The notes: generated from the sequence alone by a model not told the origin. Numbered from the stretch's first letter, positions 19,910 through 29,757 are shown. The stretch is DNA of 64,000 bases from Bacillaceae bacterium OF18-1A (GCA_027694045.1 JAQEWB010000003.1:145534-209533), one strand, 5' to 3'. Numbers and translations are program-made.

Positions 19910-20212
19910 ATGAACGTACAAGCAAAAGTAGACTGGATCGGTACACCGAAACCGTATATATATAAAGACGAAGTAACATATGACGCTACTTCCATTGATT
20001 TTTCGCTCACTGGCGATGACAACCGCTATAAGTTAATTGTGCTCAAGTCTGAAGAAAATACACATTACAAACTCGTGCAATACGGAATAAAGCCAGGCTC
20101 CCAAAAGCCATTCCCTATCGACATTCCATTTGAACAAGGCATGTTACCTATCGTAGAACAAATATTGCGTGACCCGTATGTACAAATCGTATTGAAAGAC
20201 ACGCGCTTTTAA
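19910..20212 (+). CDS. Conserved-looking hypothetical protein, 100 aa
   Basis: A soluble 100-residue protein with no signal peptide or membrane segment, beginning MNVQAKVDWIGTPKP and ending VQIVLKDTRF. The ATG at 19910 has a perfect AAGGAGGT site, so translation is well supported. The frame open to 19829 runs through the preceding terminator and is not the start. I do not recognise a family. Read-through of the upstream terminator or its own unseen promoter would be needed for expression. Confidence 0.7.
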   Translation: MNVQAKVDWIGTPKPYIYKDEVTYDATSIDFSLTGDDNRYKLIVLKSEENTHYKLVQYGIKPGSQKPFPIDIPFEQGMLPIVEQILRDPYVQIVLKDTRF

Positions 20213-20251
20213 TTACTAAAACGGTTCGACATGGAATAGCAATGAACACAT

Positions 20252-20288
20252 AAAGAAAAGGAGGCAGTTCAAAATGAACAGCCTCCTT
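20252..20288 (-). terminator. Terminator of the zinc-ribbon operon
   Basis: Stem AAGGAGGC (20258-20265) with 20281-20288 and an inner GTTC/GAAC pair; minus-strand T-rich tail. Confidence 0.8.
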
Positions 20289-20294
20289 CTTATA

Positions 20295-21671
20295 TTAACG
20301 AGTTGGACCAGATACTTCCTCTGATTTCAACGTATTATTTGCACCAAGAGAATGATACAATATTTTTCCGTTTCCATTCACAGTTACGATATGGTCATTA
20401 TTAAAGCTCTTAAATTTAACAGAGCCATCACCGTAACGAATATGATACTCTTCATATGTCGTTACTTTATATTTCGTAGCACTTTGACGCTCTACGTTAC
20501 GAACATCCATCGTTAATAAGTCTTCTGTAATTCCTTTTTTACTTAAATACTGCAAGTAGTCACGGTCTTCTTTGTACGACTTCCCGCTCTTATCGTAATC
20601 ATTTTCAATTAAGCTGAAATCATTTAATGAAATCGCACGGACATTATTGTAAATGTGATTTCGTACAAAATCTCCAACTGCTGAACTAGAAGCTTCTTTC
20701 GGGAAACTTAAGTAGTATGTACTTTGTTCTCCGACTTTAATGCTTTCGGATTTCATCAAACCAAATTCAGCATTTTTCTCTAAATGTACTTCTACCGTTT
20801 CATCCGTCGGTACAGGACCAAGTTTATAGCTTCCGCGACTTAACTTTCCACGCTTCTTACCATTCACATATACAGCTGCATTATCTTCATCAGACGAAAT
20901 TGTTACATAATTCCCTTCAAGTGATAAGTTAACATCGACTTGCGTATTTTTTTCATCTGCTAAATCTACTTCTTTCACTGTTTCTAATTCAGTAAGTTCC
21001 GTCTTCGCCACTGCCTTTACAACATACGTACCTGGGAAGTATGGTCCAAACTCTTTCGAAGTTTTATCATTCGAAAGGTCTGCTTCTTTTTTATCATTCA
21101 CATATATTTCAGCATTCTTTGCAGTTGTGCTAACATTCATGTAATATGCTTTCATGCTGAACTTATACTTCGGATATAAGAACCACTCTTTTCCGTCTTC
21201 TACAAGTTGCCCATCTTTAAACGACGCTTTATCTGTCATTAACTTTGCATTTACTGCCTCATTCTGTAAATACGACAGTAATTCTTTGTTATAAGAAGGA
21301 TTCTCTTTTAAATAACGCATGTATGCTTTCATATCTTCTGTCTTAATCTTTAAGCTTGGATCATCCGTTTTCACAAACTCTTCAATTGCATGAACATCTT
21401 TCTTTTGGAATGCTTCAATCATTACATTCACTTGCTTTTCTTTTGAAAACTTGTTTGCTCCAAATTTATATGCCCCAAATAATAAAGCCGCAATGATAGC
21501 GAAACTAATAATTAAAAATAAGTTTTTCTTACTTTTTGGTTTCGTCTCTTTTTGCAATCTCGTATGCGAAGCAGCAGTATGATCGACGATTACTTCGACT
21601 TTACTTCCGCAATCAGGACAAAAATTTAAATGGTCTGCAACGTTCTTTTCACATGTGCCACAAAACTTCAA
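20295..21671 (-). CDS. TcaA/YvbJ-like zinc-ribbon membrane protein
   Basis: A 458-residue bitopic protein. An N-terminal zinc ribbon (CGTCEKN...FCPDCGSK, residues 4-22) is followed by a basic linker, one membrane segment (~50-70) and a long extracellular region containing two PEGA-like repeats (AEIYVNDKKEADL and AAVYVNGKKRGKL) and a C-terminal NTF2-like domain. This matches S. aureus TcaA (glycopeptide susceptibility, cell-envelope stress) and B. subtilis YvbJ in length and order. It is the last gene of a three-gene operon in which every product starts or ends with zinc ribbons. Role in envelope stress is inferred from the family. Confidence 0.8.
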   Translation of the reverse strand: MKFCGTCEKNVADHLNFCPDCGSKVEVIVDHTAASHTRLQKETKPKSKKNLFLIISFAIIAALLFGAYKFGANKFSKEKQVNVMIEAFQKKDVHAIEEFVKTDDPSLKIKTEDMKAYMRYLKENPSYNKELLSYLQNEAVNAKLMTDKASFKDGQLVEDGKEWFLYPKYKFSMKAYYMNVSTTAKNAEIYVNDKKEADLSNDKTSKEFGPYFPGTYVVKAVAKTELTELETVKEVDLADEKNTQVDVNLSLEGNYVTISSDEDNAAVYVNGKKRGKLSRGSYKLGPVPTDETVEVHLEKNAEFGLMKSESIKVGEQSTYYLSFPKEASSSAVGDFVRNHIYNNVRAISLNDFSLIENDYDKSGKSYKEDRDYLQYLSKKGITEDLLTMDVRNVERQSATKYKVTTYEEYHIRYGDGSVKFKSFNNDHIVTVNGNGKILYHSLGANNTLKSEEVSGPTR

Positions 21672-21683
21672 CGCGCTCTCCCC

Positions 21684-23234
21684 CTACTTCTTCTCTAATT
21701 TCATTCCAACAAATGCCGCCGCATATGTCACAATAAAACTAAATAAAGTTAAATATACAAATGAATTTTGCATAATTAATACCGTACCACTCGTTTCAAC
21801 TAAATTCATTATATTTCCAGATACATCTATTCGGCATTTAGAAAGTATATTCATTACAATCATCATAATTGTATAAGAACCACTACATACCGCTAACGTA
21901 ATATACATATTCGCAGTTGGTAATTTCGCTAACTTTCTTCCGGCCATGAACATAAAGATTACTGGAATGATAAGTAGTAATAAACCGTAATGGAATGCAC
22001 GATTTACTTCTTCTACTTCAGCAAGATCTTTTGCGTTTCCGCCTTGTGCAATCATAATATCTCTCAATCCAATATCATTTACAGAAATACCTGACACAAA
22101 TGAAAGTGCTAATTTGTTATTAGATACTCTCTTACTAATTTCTTTAAATTTATGATCAAATGCTGGGCTTGATACTTCTAATGGAGAAAAATGAGCCATA
22201 CTCCATACTTGAGGTGTTATTTCTAGTGCTGCTAATACACTTTGTGTTTTCGTAGCTTTCACTTCTTTAAACGGTTCCGCATTTTCTTCGTTACTTACTA
22301 ACACTATAGCTACAACGCTCATTACTAAAGCCGTCACGAAAAGCCCTTTTATCATAGATGAAATTCCATAATAAATAGATGCTCCGTACGGCATTAACTC
22401 TTGAAACGCTGCTGCCATATTGTTTTTACTCGTATGAGCAATCAATCCTATTAAAGTGAATAACGTTCCGCATACAAATCCACTAAAGAAGCTCATTACA
22501 GCTGAATAACCAACTTTGATCACGCCTGCTTCTGAGAATGGAATTGCAAAAGACTTTGATGCCACAAAGCTTATGATGAGTAAAAAGATTCCATATACAA
22601 TACCAACTGTTGCTGCTAAAAAGATTTGATCCTTAATCGAACTTGCAACACGTTGTTTTCCTAACCATATTCCTGTACCAGCCAAAATAATGAATGGAAT
22701 AACTAATAATAAAACGAATGGCGCATGCCAAGATAACGATAACATCAATCCGCTCTCATCACTGGCAGTAAAACCAAGCAAATGATAGTTTAATAGTATA
22801 GACGTTGTATTTAGATAAAAGTCCGCTAGCATTTCTAACTCGTTCGTAACGTTAAGAAACACATCATGTAATAAAGAAGCGAAAAATACGCTACCAATCC
22901 AACCCGCAACTAACATAAGAACACTTGCAATCGCTCCGCCAATCAAACCTGTTTTTAAAGTTGCCTTATTTGCTGTAAATGCAACTTTAGGAGCATGATT
23001 CATCGTAGGTAACTTTACAATTTGCTCTTTCTTCTTCACAACAAATAAAGAATGCCCACACTGCTGACAATATAAATTTTGCTGAGCATTTTCGTTACCA
23101 CAACCTTTGCAGTATTTAGCAGTATCTTGTTCTAACGTTACTGCATCTATAGCTCCCGCAATCTCCATACTACCTTCATTCGGGCAATAGTTTACTTCTT
23201 CACCATGTTGTTCTCCACATGTGCGACAATACAT
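21684..23234 (-). CDS. Zinc-ribbon polytopic membrane protein
   Basis: A 516-residue protein. Two short zinc ribbons occupy the N-terminus (CRTCGEQ...YCPNEG, where the last ligand is lost, and CKGCGNENAQQNLYCQQCG). About ten membrane segments follow. The region around EITPQVWSMAHFSPLEVSSPAFDHKFKEISKRV is a predicted extracytoplasmic loop. Start is the ATG at 23232-23234 behind GGGGAG; an upstream in-frame start lies inside the previous gene. The spacing to the preceding gene is 5 bp. I do not recognise a named family; the operon context suggests it acts with the TcaA-like protein. Confidence 0.7.
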   Translation of the reverse strand: MYCRTCGEQHGEEVNYCPNEGSMEIAGAIDAVTLEQDTAKYCKGCGNENAQQNLYCQQCGHSLFVVKKKEQIVKLPTMNHAPKVAFTANKATLKTGLIGGAIASVLMLVAGWIGSVFFASLLHDVFLNVTNELEMLADFYLNTTSILLNYHLLGFTASDESGLMLSLSWHAPFVLLLVIPFIILAGTGIWLGKQRVASSIKDQIFLAATVGIVYGIFLLIISFVASKSFAIPFSEAGVIKVGYSAVMSFFSGFVCGTLFTLIGLIAHTSKNNMAAAFQELMPYGASIYYGISSMIKGLFVTALVMSVVAIVLVSNEENAEPFKEVKATKTQSVLAALEITPQVWSMAHFSPLEVSSPAFDHKFKEISKRVSNNKLALSFVSGISVNDIGLRDIMIAQGGNAKDLAEVEEVNRAFHYGLLLLIIPVIFMFMAGRKLAKLPTANMYITLAVCSGSYTIMMIVMNILSKCRIDVSGNIMNLVETSGTVLIMQNSFVYLTLFSFIVTYAAAFVGMKLEKK

Positions 23235-23239
23235 CTCGT

Positions 23240-23737
23240 TCACTCCCCACTTTGCTTCATTCCACAAACTGGACAGTAAGTAGAGTTTTTATCGATATGC
23301 TCATCACATGAAATACAATTTGCCATTTCGCCGTTACTTTCTACCACTAACATCGGATTAGGCTTTCCACATGAACCACAAAACTTATCATTCATCGATA
23401 AATCTCCACCACATTCACATGTCGCTTTCTCGCCTTGCTGCTTTTGTAATTCAACGATGCGTTTTCTCGCTTGATAAATAGCTACATCAAATTCTTGAAC
23501 TGGAGCAACCATTTCTTTTAAGCTCGCTTCATTTACTCCAGTACCTCTTAATTGAACGTACACTTGCTGTCCAACTTCTAATAAAACCTCTGCTTTTTTC
23601 TGCATTTGCACTTGCATGCCTTTTTTTAACTGAGCAATTTCTTGTGCAACTTGTAACTTCATCTTCCCTTGCTCAATGCCTTCTTGTAACTTATTCATTC
23701 CACTACCTAATTTCGTCTGTAAATCTGACAAACTCAT
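23240..23737 (-). CDS. Coiled-coil zinc-ribbon protein
   Basis: A 165-residue soluble protein. Residues ~1-100 form a long helical, probably coiled-coil region. Two zinc ribbons follow: CECGGDLSMNDKFCGSCGK and CISCDEHIDKNSTYCPVCGMKQ. GGAGGAG precedes the ATG. First gene of the zinc-ribbon operon; an inverted repeat overlaps its promoter region. No specific function known to me; a cytoplasmic adaptor for the two membrane partners is a guess. Confidence 0.7.
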   Translation of the reverse strand: MSLSDLQTKLGSGMNKLQEGIEQGKMKLQVAQEIAQLKKGMQVQMQKKAEVLLEVGQQVYVQLRGTGVNEASLKEMVAPVQEFDVAIYQARKRIVELQKQQGEKATCECGGDLSMNDKFCGSCGKPNPMLVVESNGEMANCISCDEHIDKNSTYCPVCGMKQSGE

Positions 23738-23754
23738 TCTCCTCCTGCTAAGAT

Positions 23755-23792
23755 ATGGTAATATCTCAAATTAACATTATATATATTACCAT
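23755..23792. promoter_or_regulatory. Inverted repeat before the zinc-ribbon operon
   Basis: ATGGTAATAT (23755-23764) and ATATTACCAT (23783-23792) are exact inverted copies with 18 bp between. A minus-strand TATAAT lies between the arms. Such placement suits a repressor or activator operator for the zinc-ribbon operon. Confidence 0.4.
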
Positions 23793-23889
23793 GATTCCCC
23801 AGCATTGTAATCCAAATTTCATTTTTTCTGTTTTGAGCATTTTTTGTTTATAATGGTAAAGGAAAGAAATATGTGTACGGAGGAATATT

Positions 23890-25509
23890 ATGCTGCAACA
23901 CTCGATTACGAAAGATGAAATTATGATGATTGCGAATGAGTTCGTTCAAGGACTAGATCCACAGCAAACAGCTGATCAGGAACATGTCGCTACAGCTCGG
24001 CACCTATATCGTAGTGGTGTTGTCTATAACGTTGACTTTGATGGTTATACGCTATCAGGAACTGTAGATGCGGAAGGCAGCGTATATAGCGTCCATATCC
24101 CGATTCGTAATGTCGCTGAAAGCTACTGCGATTGCTTCGCACCAACGCAATGTGAGCATATGCTTGCTGTATTATTATCGGCAGCGTCTAGTTTCGGGCA
24201 AGTAGGAGATGTATTAACTTTATTTAAAAACAATACGAAACCTTCTCTTCCTCCTATTCGAACTGCAAGACAAGTATTGCAATCATCAGCTTTTGAAGAA
24301 ACGGATTATAAAAGTTGGCAATCCTTCTTTGAAACCGAATATGAATCATTTAAAAAAGAACAAGCTCGGCTTACTTATAAACAAATGTATTTTCTTATGA
24401 GTATCTTTACAGACTTCTATACAAAACTTGAGCGAAAAGCTCCTCGTGTCGTTGCCATACATGAATTATTTAGACTACACGCGGCACTTTATTGCTTTCA
24501 AAAATTATTAGAAGAAATTCAGGACTTCGAAGTAAACAAAACATACTCTTATCACCAACCTGTTAACGTCGTTCGCCTCTTTGTAGATAAAGTGGAATCT
24601 ATCGTTCGGGACTTACAATCAGAAGCGATCCCTTCAGAATCTGAGCCGATTTTGCAAGAAACATCTCGTCTCGTTCACGAAGTATTCTTCTCTACTGATT
24701 CCTATACACAAGAGCGATTTTTCATTTATCGTCACATATGGAGCGAACTATTAAACAAGAAAGAGCAACTACAAGAAGAAGAAAAACGAATCGATACGAA
24801 AATCAATCCGCTTTCCAAAGCATTAGCATCTTCTCATCTGCTCTTCTTAAATGATGAAGACGGATTAGCAATGGATGTATTAGAAAAGCAACCTGCTTCT
24901 GTTGTAAGTCTTTATTTCTATTGGTTAGAAGAGCTATTAAGTGCTATGCAATGGGATCGCGCGAAAAGCTGGCTCTCCTTTACGTATAAACAAGTAAAGA
25001 AAACGATACATGAGCACGAAAATACGATTTTCATAAAAGATATCGTTCGGTTATTCGTCATTATGTATGAAACATATGCAACACATACGAATGAACAAGC
25101 TGGATTCGAAATGATTTTGCAAGAACTCTTGCCGTATAGTTTCGCAAACTATGAACAATACGTACTTGCAAAGAAACAATATCGTACATGGGCAGAACTT
25201 CATCTCTTATACGGATTTGACGCAATCGAACTGTTGAAAGAACCACTGAAAGATATTGAAAAAGAAGCGCCAGAAGTGGCACTTCCTCTTTATCACCTTG
25301 CTGCTGTAGAGGCTATTGAAGAACGAAATCGTAAGTCATATAAACGTGCCGTTCGTTACTTAAAGAAATTACGTACATTATATAAACGACTAAAACGCAC
25401 CGATGAATGGGATGCTTTCATTATTCATATCGCTAATCTCCATTCACGTCTGCGTGCACTACAAGAGGAATTACGGAAAGGAAAATTAATCGATGATCAA
25501 TCAAACTGA
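23890..25509 (+). CDS. SWIM zinc-finger protein (YwqB-like)
   Basis: A 539-residue protein with a SWIM zinc finger near residues 75-95 (YCDCFAPTQCEHMLAVLL, the CxC-xn-CxH pattern). The rest is alpha-helical without a recognisable fold. SWIM proteins of this type are encoded beside SNF2 helicases (B. subtilis ywqB-ywqA) and are thought to act with them on DNA. ACGGAGGA precedes the ATG. Its end overlaps the helicase gene by 17 bp, showing tight coupling. Confidence 0.85.
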   Translation: MLQHSITKDEIMMIANEFVQGLDPQQTADQEHVATARHLYRSGVVYNVDFDGYTLSGTVDAEGSVYSVHIPIRNVAESYCDCFAPTQCEHMLAVLLSAASSFGQVGDVLTLFKNNTKPSLPPIRTARQVLQSSAFEETDYKSWQSFFETEYESFKKEQARLTYKQMYFLMSIFTDFYTKLERKAPRVVAIHELFRLHAALYCFQKLLEEIQDFEVNKTYSYHQPVNVVRLFVDKVESIVRDLQSEAIPSESEPILQETSRLVHEVFFSTDSYTQERFFIYRHIWSELLNKKEQLQEEEKRIDTKINPLSKALASSHLLFLNDEDGLAMDVLEKQPASVVSLYFYWLEELLSAMQWDRAKSWLSFTYKQVKKTIHEHENTIFIKDIVRLFVIMYETYATHTNEQAGFEMILQELLPYSFANYEQYVLAKKQYRTWAELHLLYGFDAIELLKEPLKDIEKEAPEVALPLYHLAAVEAIEERNRKSYKRAVRYLKKLRTLYKRLKRTDEWDAFIIHIANLHSRLRALQEELRKGKLIDDQSN

Positions 25510-28249
25510 AGTAACAATTCGGCTCCAGCATATTAGTCAAGGTTGGTTCCTTTGGGGCGAAGATGACAGCGGTACTCCATTATCCGTAACAAGTTGGAAA
25601 CAAAATGCATTTACATGGCACTCCACCTCCTTCTACGGAACGTTTCTAAAAGAAGCGAATTTTGAAGGAAAACAAGGTGTTATGCTAACAAATACACAAG
25701 CATTCGAATACATCGCAAACAAACCGATGAACTCCTTTGCACATATTCAAATGAACGGACCTATTACAGCACTGACGAAAGATGCAAACGAATTATGGGA
25801 TGCATTCGTAAGCGGTAGCTTCGTACCCGATATGGAGCACTGGTCTAAACAGCCATCTTGGAAAGTTCAACATACACCAATCGAAGACGAAACATTAGCA
25901 TCGCTTTTCTCAACTGCGGTCAATGAAAGCATATTACAAGATGCTCGCTCAAACGATGGATGGGAAGATGCAAAGAGACTATATGAACATTATGACTTTA
26001 CGAAAAGACAGTTGGAAGCAGCACTACACGAAGAAGATTGGCTTCGAAAAATTGGTTATATTGAAGATGACCTTCCGTTTACAATCGGCCTAAGATTGCA
26101 AGAGCCACAAGAAGAATTTGAAATGTGGAAGCTCGAGACAGTCGTTACGCCAAAGCGTGGGGCACATCGCATATATGTATATGAAAACATCGATTCCTTA
26201 CCGAAACGATGGCACGATTACGAAGAACGGATTACAGAAACGCAAGAAGGCTTTAGTAAGCTCGTACCGTGGCTTAAGGAAGAGGATACGTTCCGAACTG
26301 AACTGTTTGAAACAGAAGCTTGGAACTTCTTAACAGAAGCAAGTAATGAATTACTCGCAGCAGGCATTACAATTTTATTACCATCATGGTGGCAAAATTT
26401 AAAAGCAACAAAACCGAAATTACGTGTACAGCTAAAGCAAAATGCTACGCAAACACAATCTTTCTTCGGCATGAATACGCTCGTTAACTTTGACTGGCGC
26501 ATTTCAACGAACGGCATTGATTTATCTGAAAGCGAATTTTTCGAGCTTATCGAGCAAAACAAACGATTATTCAATATAAATGGGCAATGGATGCGATTAG
26601 ATCCAGCCTTTATTGAAGAAGTGAGAAAACTAATGAATCGTGCTGATAAATATGGATTAGAAATGAAAGATGTCCTTCAGCAACATTTATCAAATACGGC
26701 TGAAACAGAAGTGGTTGAAGAAGACAGTCCATTTGCTGATATTGAGATTGAACTCGATGGATATTATGAAGAGCTATTCCAAAAGCTACTCCACATTGGA
26801 GATATTCCGAAAGTAGATGTCCCTACTTCACTTCATGCCACACTCCGTCCGTATCAACAACACGGCATTGAGTGGTTATTATATTTACGAACGCTTGGAT
26901 TTGGGGCATTATTAGCCGACGATATGGGACTTGGGAAAAGTATTCAAACAATCTCTTACTTACTATATGTGAAAGAAAACAAGCTCAAAACAGGCCCTGC
27001 TTTAATTGTGGCTCCGACATCTGTTCTTGGCAATTGGCAAAAAGAATTTGAGCGCTTCGCACCGGATTTACGCGTGCAATTACATTACGGAAGCAACCGT
27101 AGTAAAGGGGAATCATTTAAAGACTTCCTTCAATCGGCAGACGTTGTATTAACGTCTTATGCATTAGCGCAGCTCGACGAGGAAGAACTGACTTCACTAT
27201 GTTGGGACGCTGTTATTTTGGATGAAGCCCAAAATATTAAAAACCCACATACGAAACAGTCAAAAGCAGTGCGAAACTTACAAGCAAATCATAAAATTGC
27301 TTTAACAGGTACACCGATGGAAAACCGACTTGCTGAACTTTGGTCCATCTTCGACTTTATTAATCATGGATATCTCGGCAGCTTAGGCCAATTCCAGCGT
27401 CGCTTCGTCACACCGATTGAGAAAGACCGTGATGAAGGAAAAATCCAGCAAGTTCAGCGTTTTATCTCGCCATTTTTACTGCGTCGTACGAAGAAAGATC
27501 AAACAGTCGCATTAAACTTACCAGATAAACTAGAGCAGAAAGCTTACTGTCCATTAACTGGAGAACAAGCTTCTTTATACGAACAACTTGTCCAAGATAC
27601 ACTGCAAAATGTAGAAGGATTAAGCGGGATTGAACGCCGCGGATTTATATTACTAATGCTGAACAAACTGAAGCAAATTTGTAATCACCCTGCTCTTTAC
27701 TTGAAAGAAACAGAACCGAAAGACATCGTTGAACGTTCTATGAAAACAAAAACATTAATGGAACTCATCGAAAACATAAAAGATCAAAATGAAAGTTGTT
27801 TAATCTTTACTCAATATATCAACATGGGGAATATGCTAAAAAGCGTGTTAGAAGAAACATTCGGGCAGCGCGTTCTCTTCTTAAACGGTAGTGTACCGAA
27901 GAAAGAGCGCGATAAGATGATTGAACAGTTCCAAGACGGAACGTACGATATTTTCATCTTATCATTAAAGGCTGGCGGAACAGGATTAAACTTAACTGCT
28001 GCTAACCATGTTATTCACTACGATCGCTGGTGGAATCCAGCTGTAGAAAACCAAGCAACGGACCGTGCATACCGCATCGGTCAAAAACGATTCGTTCACG
28101 TTCACAAACTCATTACAACAGGAACATTAGAAGAGAAAATTGATGAAATGTTAGAACGAAAACAATCGCTAAACAACGCCGTTATCACAAGTGATAGCTG
28201 GATGACTGAACTATCGACAGACGAATTAAAAGAATTACTCGGTGTATAA
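25493..28249 (+). CDS. ywqA: SNF2-family helicase (YwqA-like)
   Basis: A 918-residue SWI/SNF-type ATPase. The N-terminal ~430 residues are the bacterial SNF2-associated region. Then come Q/Walker A (LADDMGLGKSIQT), Ia (ALIVAPTSVLGNWQKEF), Walker B as DEAQ (VILDEAQNIKN), motif III (LTGTPMENRLAELWSIFDF), and the C-terminal motifs CLIFTQY, LKAGGTGLNLTAANHVIHYDRWWNP and DRAYRIGQ. All catalytic motifs look intact. It should translocate on double-stranded DNA; the biological role of bacterial members is poorly defined. Second gene of the SWIM-SNF2 operon, ended by a bidirectional terminator. Confidence 0.95.
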   Translation: MINQTEVTIRLQHISQGWFLWGEDDSGTPLSVTSWKQNAFTWHSTSFYGTFLKEANFEGKQGVMLTNTQAFEYIANKPMNSFAHIQMNGPITALTKDANELWDAFVSGSFVPDMEHWSKQPSWKVQHTPIEDETLASLFSTAVNESILQDARSNDGWEDAKRLYEHYDFTKRQLEAALHEEDWLRKIGYIEDDLPFTIGLRLQEPQEEFEMWKLETVVTPKRGAHRIYVYENIDSLPKRWHDYEERITETQEGFSKLVPWLKEEDTFRTELFETEAWNFLTEASNELLAAGITILLPSWWQNLKATKPKLRVQLKQNATQTQSFFGMNTLVNFDWRISTNGIDLSESEFFELIEQNKRLFNINGQWMRLDPAFIEEVRKLMNRADKYGLEMKDVLQQHLSNTAETEVVEEDSPFADIEIELDGYYEELFQKLLHIGDIPKVDVPTSLHATLRPYQQHGIEWLLYLRTLGFGALLADDMGLGKSIQTISYLLYVKENKLKTGPALIVAPTSVLGNWQKEFERFAPDLRVQLHYGSNRSKGESFKDFLQSADVVLTSYALAQLDEEELTSLCWDAVILDEAQNIKNPHTKQSKAVRNLQANHKIALTGTPMENRLAELWSIFDFINHGYLGSLGQFQRRFVTPIEKDRDEGKIQQVQRFISPFLLRRTKKDQTVALNLPDKLEQKAYCPLTGEQASLYEQLVQDTLQNVEGLSGIERRGFILLMLNKLKQICNHPALYLKETEPKDIVERSMKTKTLMELIENIKDQNESCLIFTQYINMGNMLKSVLEETFGQRVLFLNGSVPKKERDKMIEQFQDGTYDIFILSLKAGGTGLNLTAANHVIHYDRWWNPAVENQATDRAYRIGQKRFVHVHKLITTGTLEEKIDEMLERKQSLNNAVITSDSWMTELSTDELKELLGV

Positions 28250-28254
28250 GCACA

Positions 28255-28293
28255 AAAAAGGAGCTAATCTCAAAATGAGATTAGCTCCTTTTT
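28255..28293. terminator. Bidirectional terminator ywqA / vanZ
   Basis: A perfect 17-bp stem (28255-28271 with 28277-28293) has A-run and T-run at its ends, so it works both ways. The stop of the convergent VanZ gene lies inside it. Confidence 0.9.
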
Positions 28294-28766
28294 CTATTCC
28301 AAAACCAATTACTTATTATAATCCCCGTTAATCCGCCGCACGTATCAAGTAGTGAATCTTGCCACATCGGTGTACGGTCTCCCGTAAACGCTTGATGAAT
28401 TTCATCAAATGTTGCATATCCCGCAACGAAAAGGAGGGCGTATATAAAACACCTTGTTCTCGAATTACCCGATCGATGAAATGCGTAATATGCCAATGAA
28501 CCGAGCATAAAGAACACCATAAAATGAGCACCTTTACGAAGGAAAAACTCAATAAATCCGCCTACGCCTTTATTCTCAATACTAACAGGCGTACCCCCAC
28601 CATAATCGATAGATACCCATGAAAAATGTTCTTTCACAAATTCCACATTCACATATTGCTCAATATCCGAGCGCATATCCTGCTTTTTATATGGCTGTGC
28701 CGAGGAATAGAAAATAATCCCCATCCATAGTAATACAGGAATCCAAAATAACCATTTACGATTCAT
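28281..28766 (-). CDS. VanZ-family membrane protein
   Basis: A 161-residue membrane protein with the VanZ hallmarks: WMGIIFYSSAQPY after the first membrane segment, FLRKGAHFMVFFMLGSLAYY, and ATFDEIHQAFTGDRTPMWQDSLLDTCGGLTG. Four membrane segments. The glycopeptide-resistance VanZ gave the family its name, but most Bacillus members have no known role. AGAGGAG precedes the ATG. Monocistronic. Confidence 0.88.
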   Translation of the reverse strand: MNRKWLFWIPVLLWMGIIFYSSAQPYKKQDMRSDIEQYVNVEFVKEHFSWVSIDYGGGTPVSIENKGVGGFIEFFLRKGAHFMVFFMLGSLAYYAFHRSGNSRTRCFIYALLFVAGYATFDEIHQAFTGDRTPMWQDSLLDTCGGLTGIIISNWFWNRKRS

Positions 28767-28876
28767 TCTTCCGAAACTCCTCTCTTAGTCTTTTAAGATT
28801 ACCAAAAAAAATAAAAAATTTCACGCCAAAACATGACATTCACACCCTATTTATATAGTGAAAGGAGGTGATACAC

Positions 28877-29101
28877 ATGGCAGTCGAATCAATCGTAATG
28901 GATTTAACTTTACGTCTCGTATTAAGCAACGGATTAGACAAAAACGGCAAAACACTTTTAAAGAACAAACAATTTAAACGTGTAAAAACAAACGCAAACT
29001 TAGAACAAGTAAACAACGTGGCCCGTGCTCTTGCTTCTTTACAAGAATCACCACTTCACGCTGTACAACTTGTTAGCACTTCAGATCTTGCTAACCTATA
29101 A
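28877..29101 (+). CDS. DUF1659 family small protein
   Basis: A 74-residue soluble protein starting MAVESIVMDLTLRLVLSNG and containing KNKQFKRVKTNA, as in the DUF1659 family of unknown function. AAAGGAGGTG at ideal spacing fixes the ATG at 28877. It forms an operon with the DUF2922 gene 21 bp downstream, a pairing common in Bacilli. Confidence 0.82.
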   Translation: MAVESIVMDLTLRLVLSNGLDKNGKTLLKNKQFKRVKTNANLEQVNNVARALASLQESPLHAVQLVSTSDLANL

Positions 29102-29122
29102 AAAATAAGGAGGGAATAACAC

Positions 29123-29338
29123 ATGCAAGTACTAGAGCTCATTTTTGCGAAAGCAGATGGAAAAACAGTTGTTTTTTCTATCGATAAGCCCATCACTCCC
29201 ATCGATGCACAAGTCGTAAATCAAGTAATGGATACGATCCTTGCCTCATCTGTATTTTCATCACTTGATGAAAACACTCGAAAAAAGGGCGCACGCCTCA
29301 TCGAAAAAAATATATCTGAAGTTCCGATTAATCAATAA
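29123..29338 (+). CDS. DUF2922 family small protein
   Basis: A 71-residue protein with the DUF2922 pattern: LELIFAKADGKTVVFSIDKP, then ITPIDAQVVNQVMDTILASSVF and a charged C-terminus. Function unknown. AAGGAGGG precedes the ATG. Second gene of the DUF1659-DUF2922 pair; terminator follows at once. Confidence 0.82.
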   Translation: MQVLELIFAKADGKTVVFSIDKPITPIDAQVVNQVMDTILASSVFSSLDENTRKKGARLIEKNISEVPINQ

Positions 29339-29341
29339 ATG

Positions 29342-29381
29342 AAAAAGACGAATCTGCATCATTTTGCAGATTCGTCTTTTT
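29342..29381. terminator. Bidirectional terminator between DUF2922 and DUF4359 genes
   Basis: Perfect 17-bp stem (29342-29358 with 29365-29381). The end of the convergent gene falls within it. Confidence 0.9.
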
Positions 29382-29757
29382 TCTTCGGCATTTCAATCGG
29401 AATAAAAATGTTTGAAAAACCGACGCATACATATTTATAGTTTTCTCCGCCTATATCAAAATCAGTCGTATATGTTGAGAAGAAAATATAATCATTTCGC
29501 TTCGTATAATGATCGATTAATAATCCAACTTGTGGCTCAACATATTTTTTAGCTAGCTTCTTACCTGCTGATGCTATATCACCTAGAATACCTTCTTCAT
29601 TTTCTTTTTGAACTTCGTCTAACTTCTTACTCACATCATTCCGTTTCATAAACTGCTTCGCTGCCCAGTCTGTATATTCCCCTTTACTCGGATTACTATT
29701 TGCTAAATATACGAGGAGAACAACAACTAAAGCCATAATAATATACTTTTTCTTCAT
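29359..29757 (-). CDS. DUF4359 family protein
   Basis: A 132-residue protein with one N-terminal membrane segment or signal anchor (ALVVVLLVYLANSNP) and an extracytoplasmic domain with YTDWAAKQFMKR near its start and DYIFFSTYTTDFDIGGENYKYVCVGFSNIFI near its end. This matches DUF4359, of unknown function. The C-terminus (PKKKDESAK) is encoded by the terminator stem. Confidence 0.75.
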   Translation of the reverse strand: MKKKYIIMALVVVLLVYLANSNPSKGEYTDWAAKQFMKRNDVSKKLDEVQKENEEGILGDIASAGKKLAKKYVEPQVGLLIDHYTKRNDYIFFSTYTTDFDIGGENYKYVCVGFSNIFIPIEMPKKKDESAK

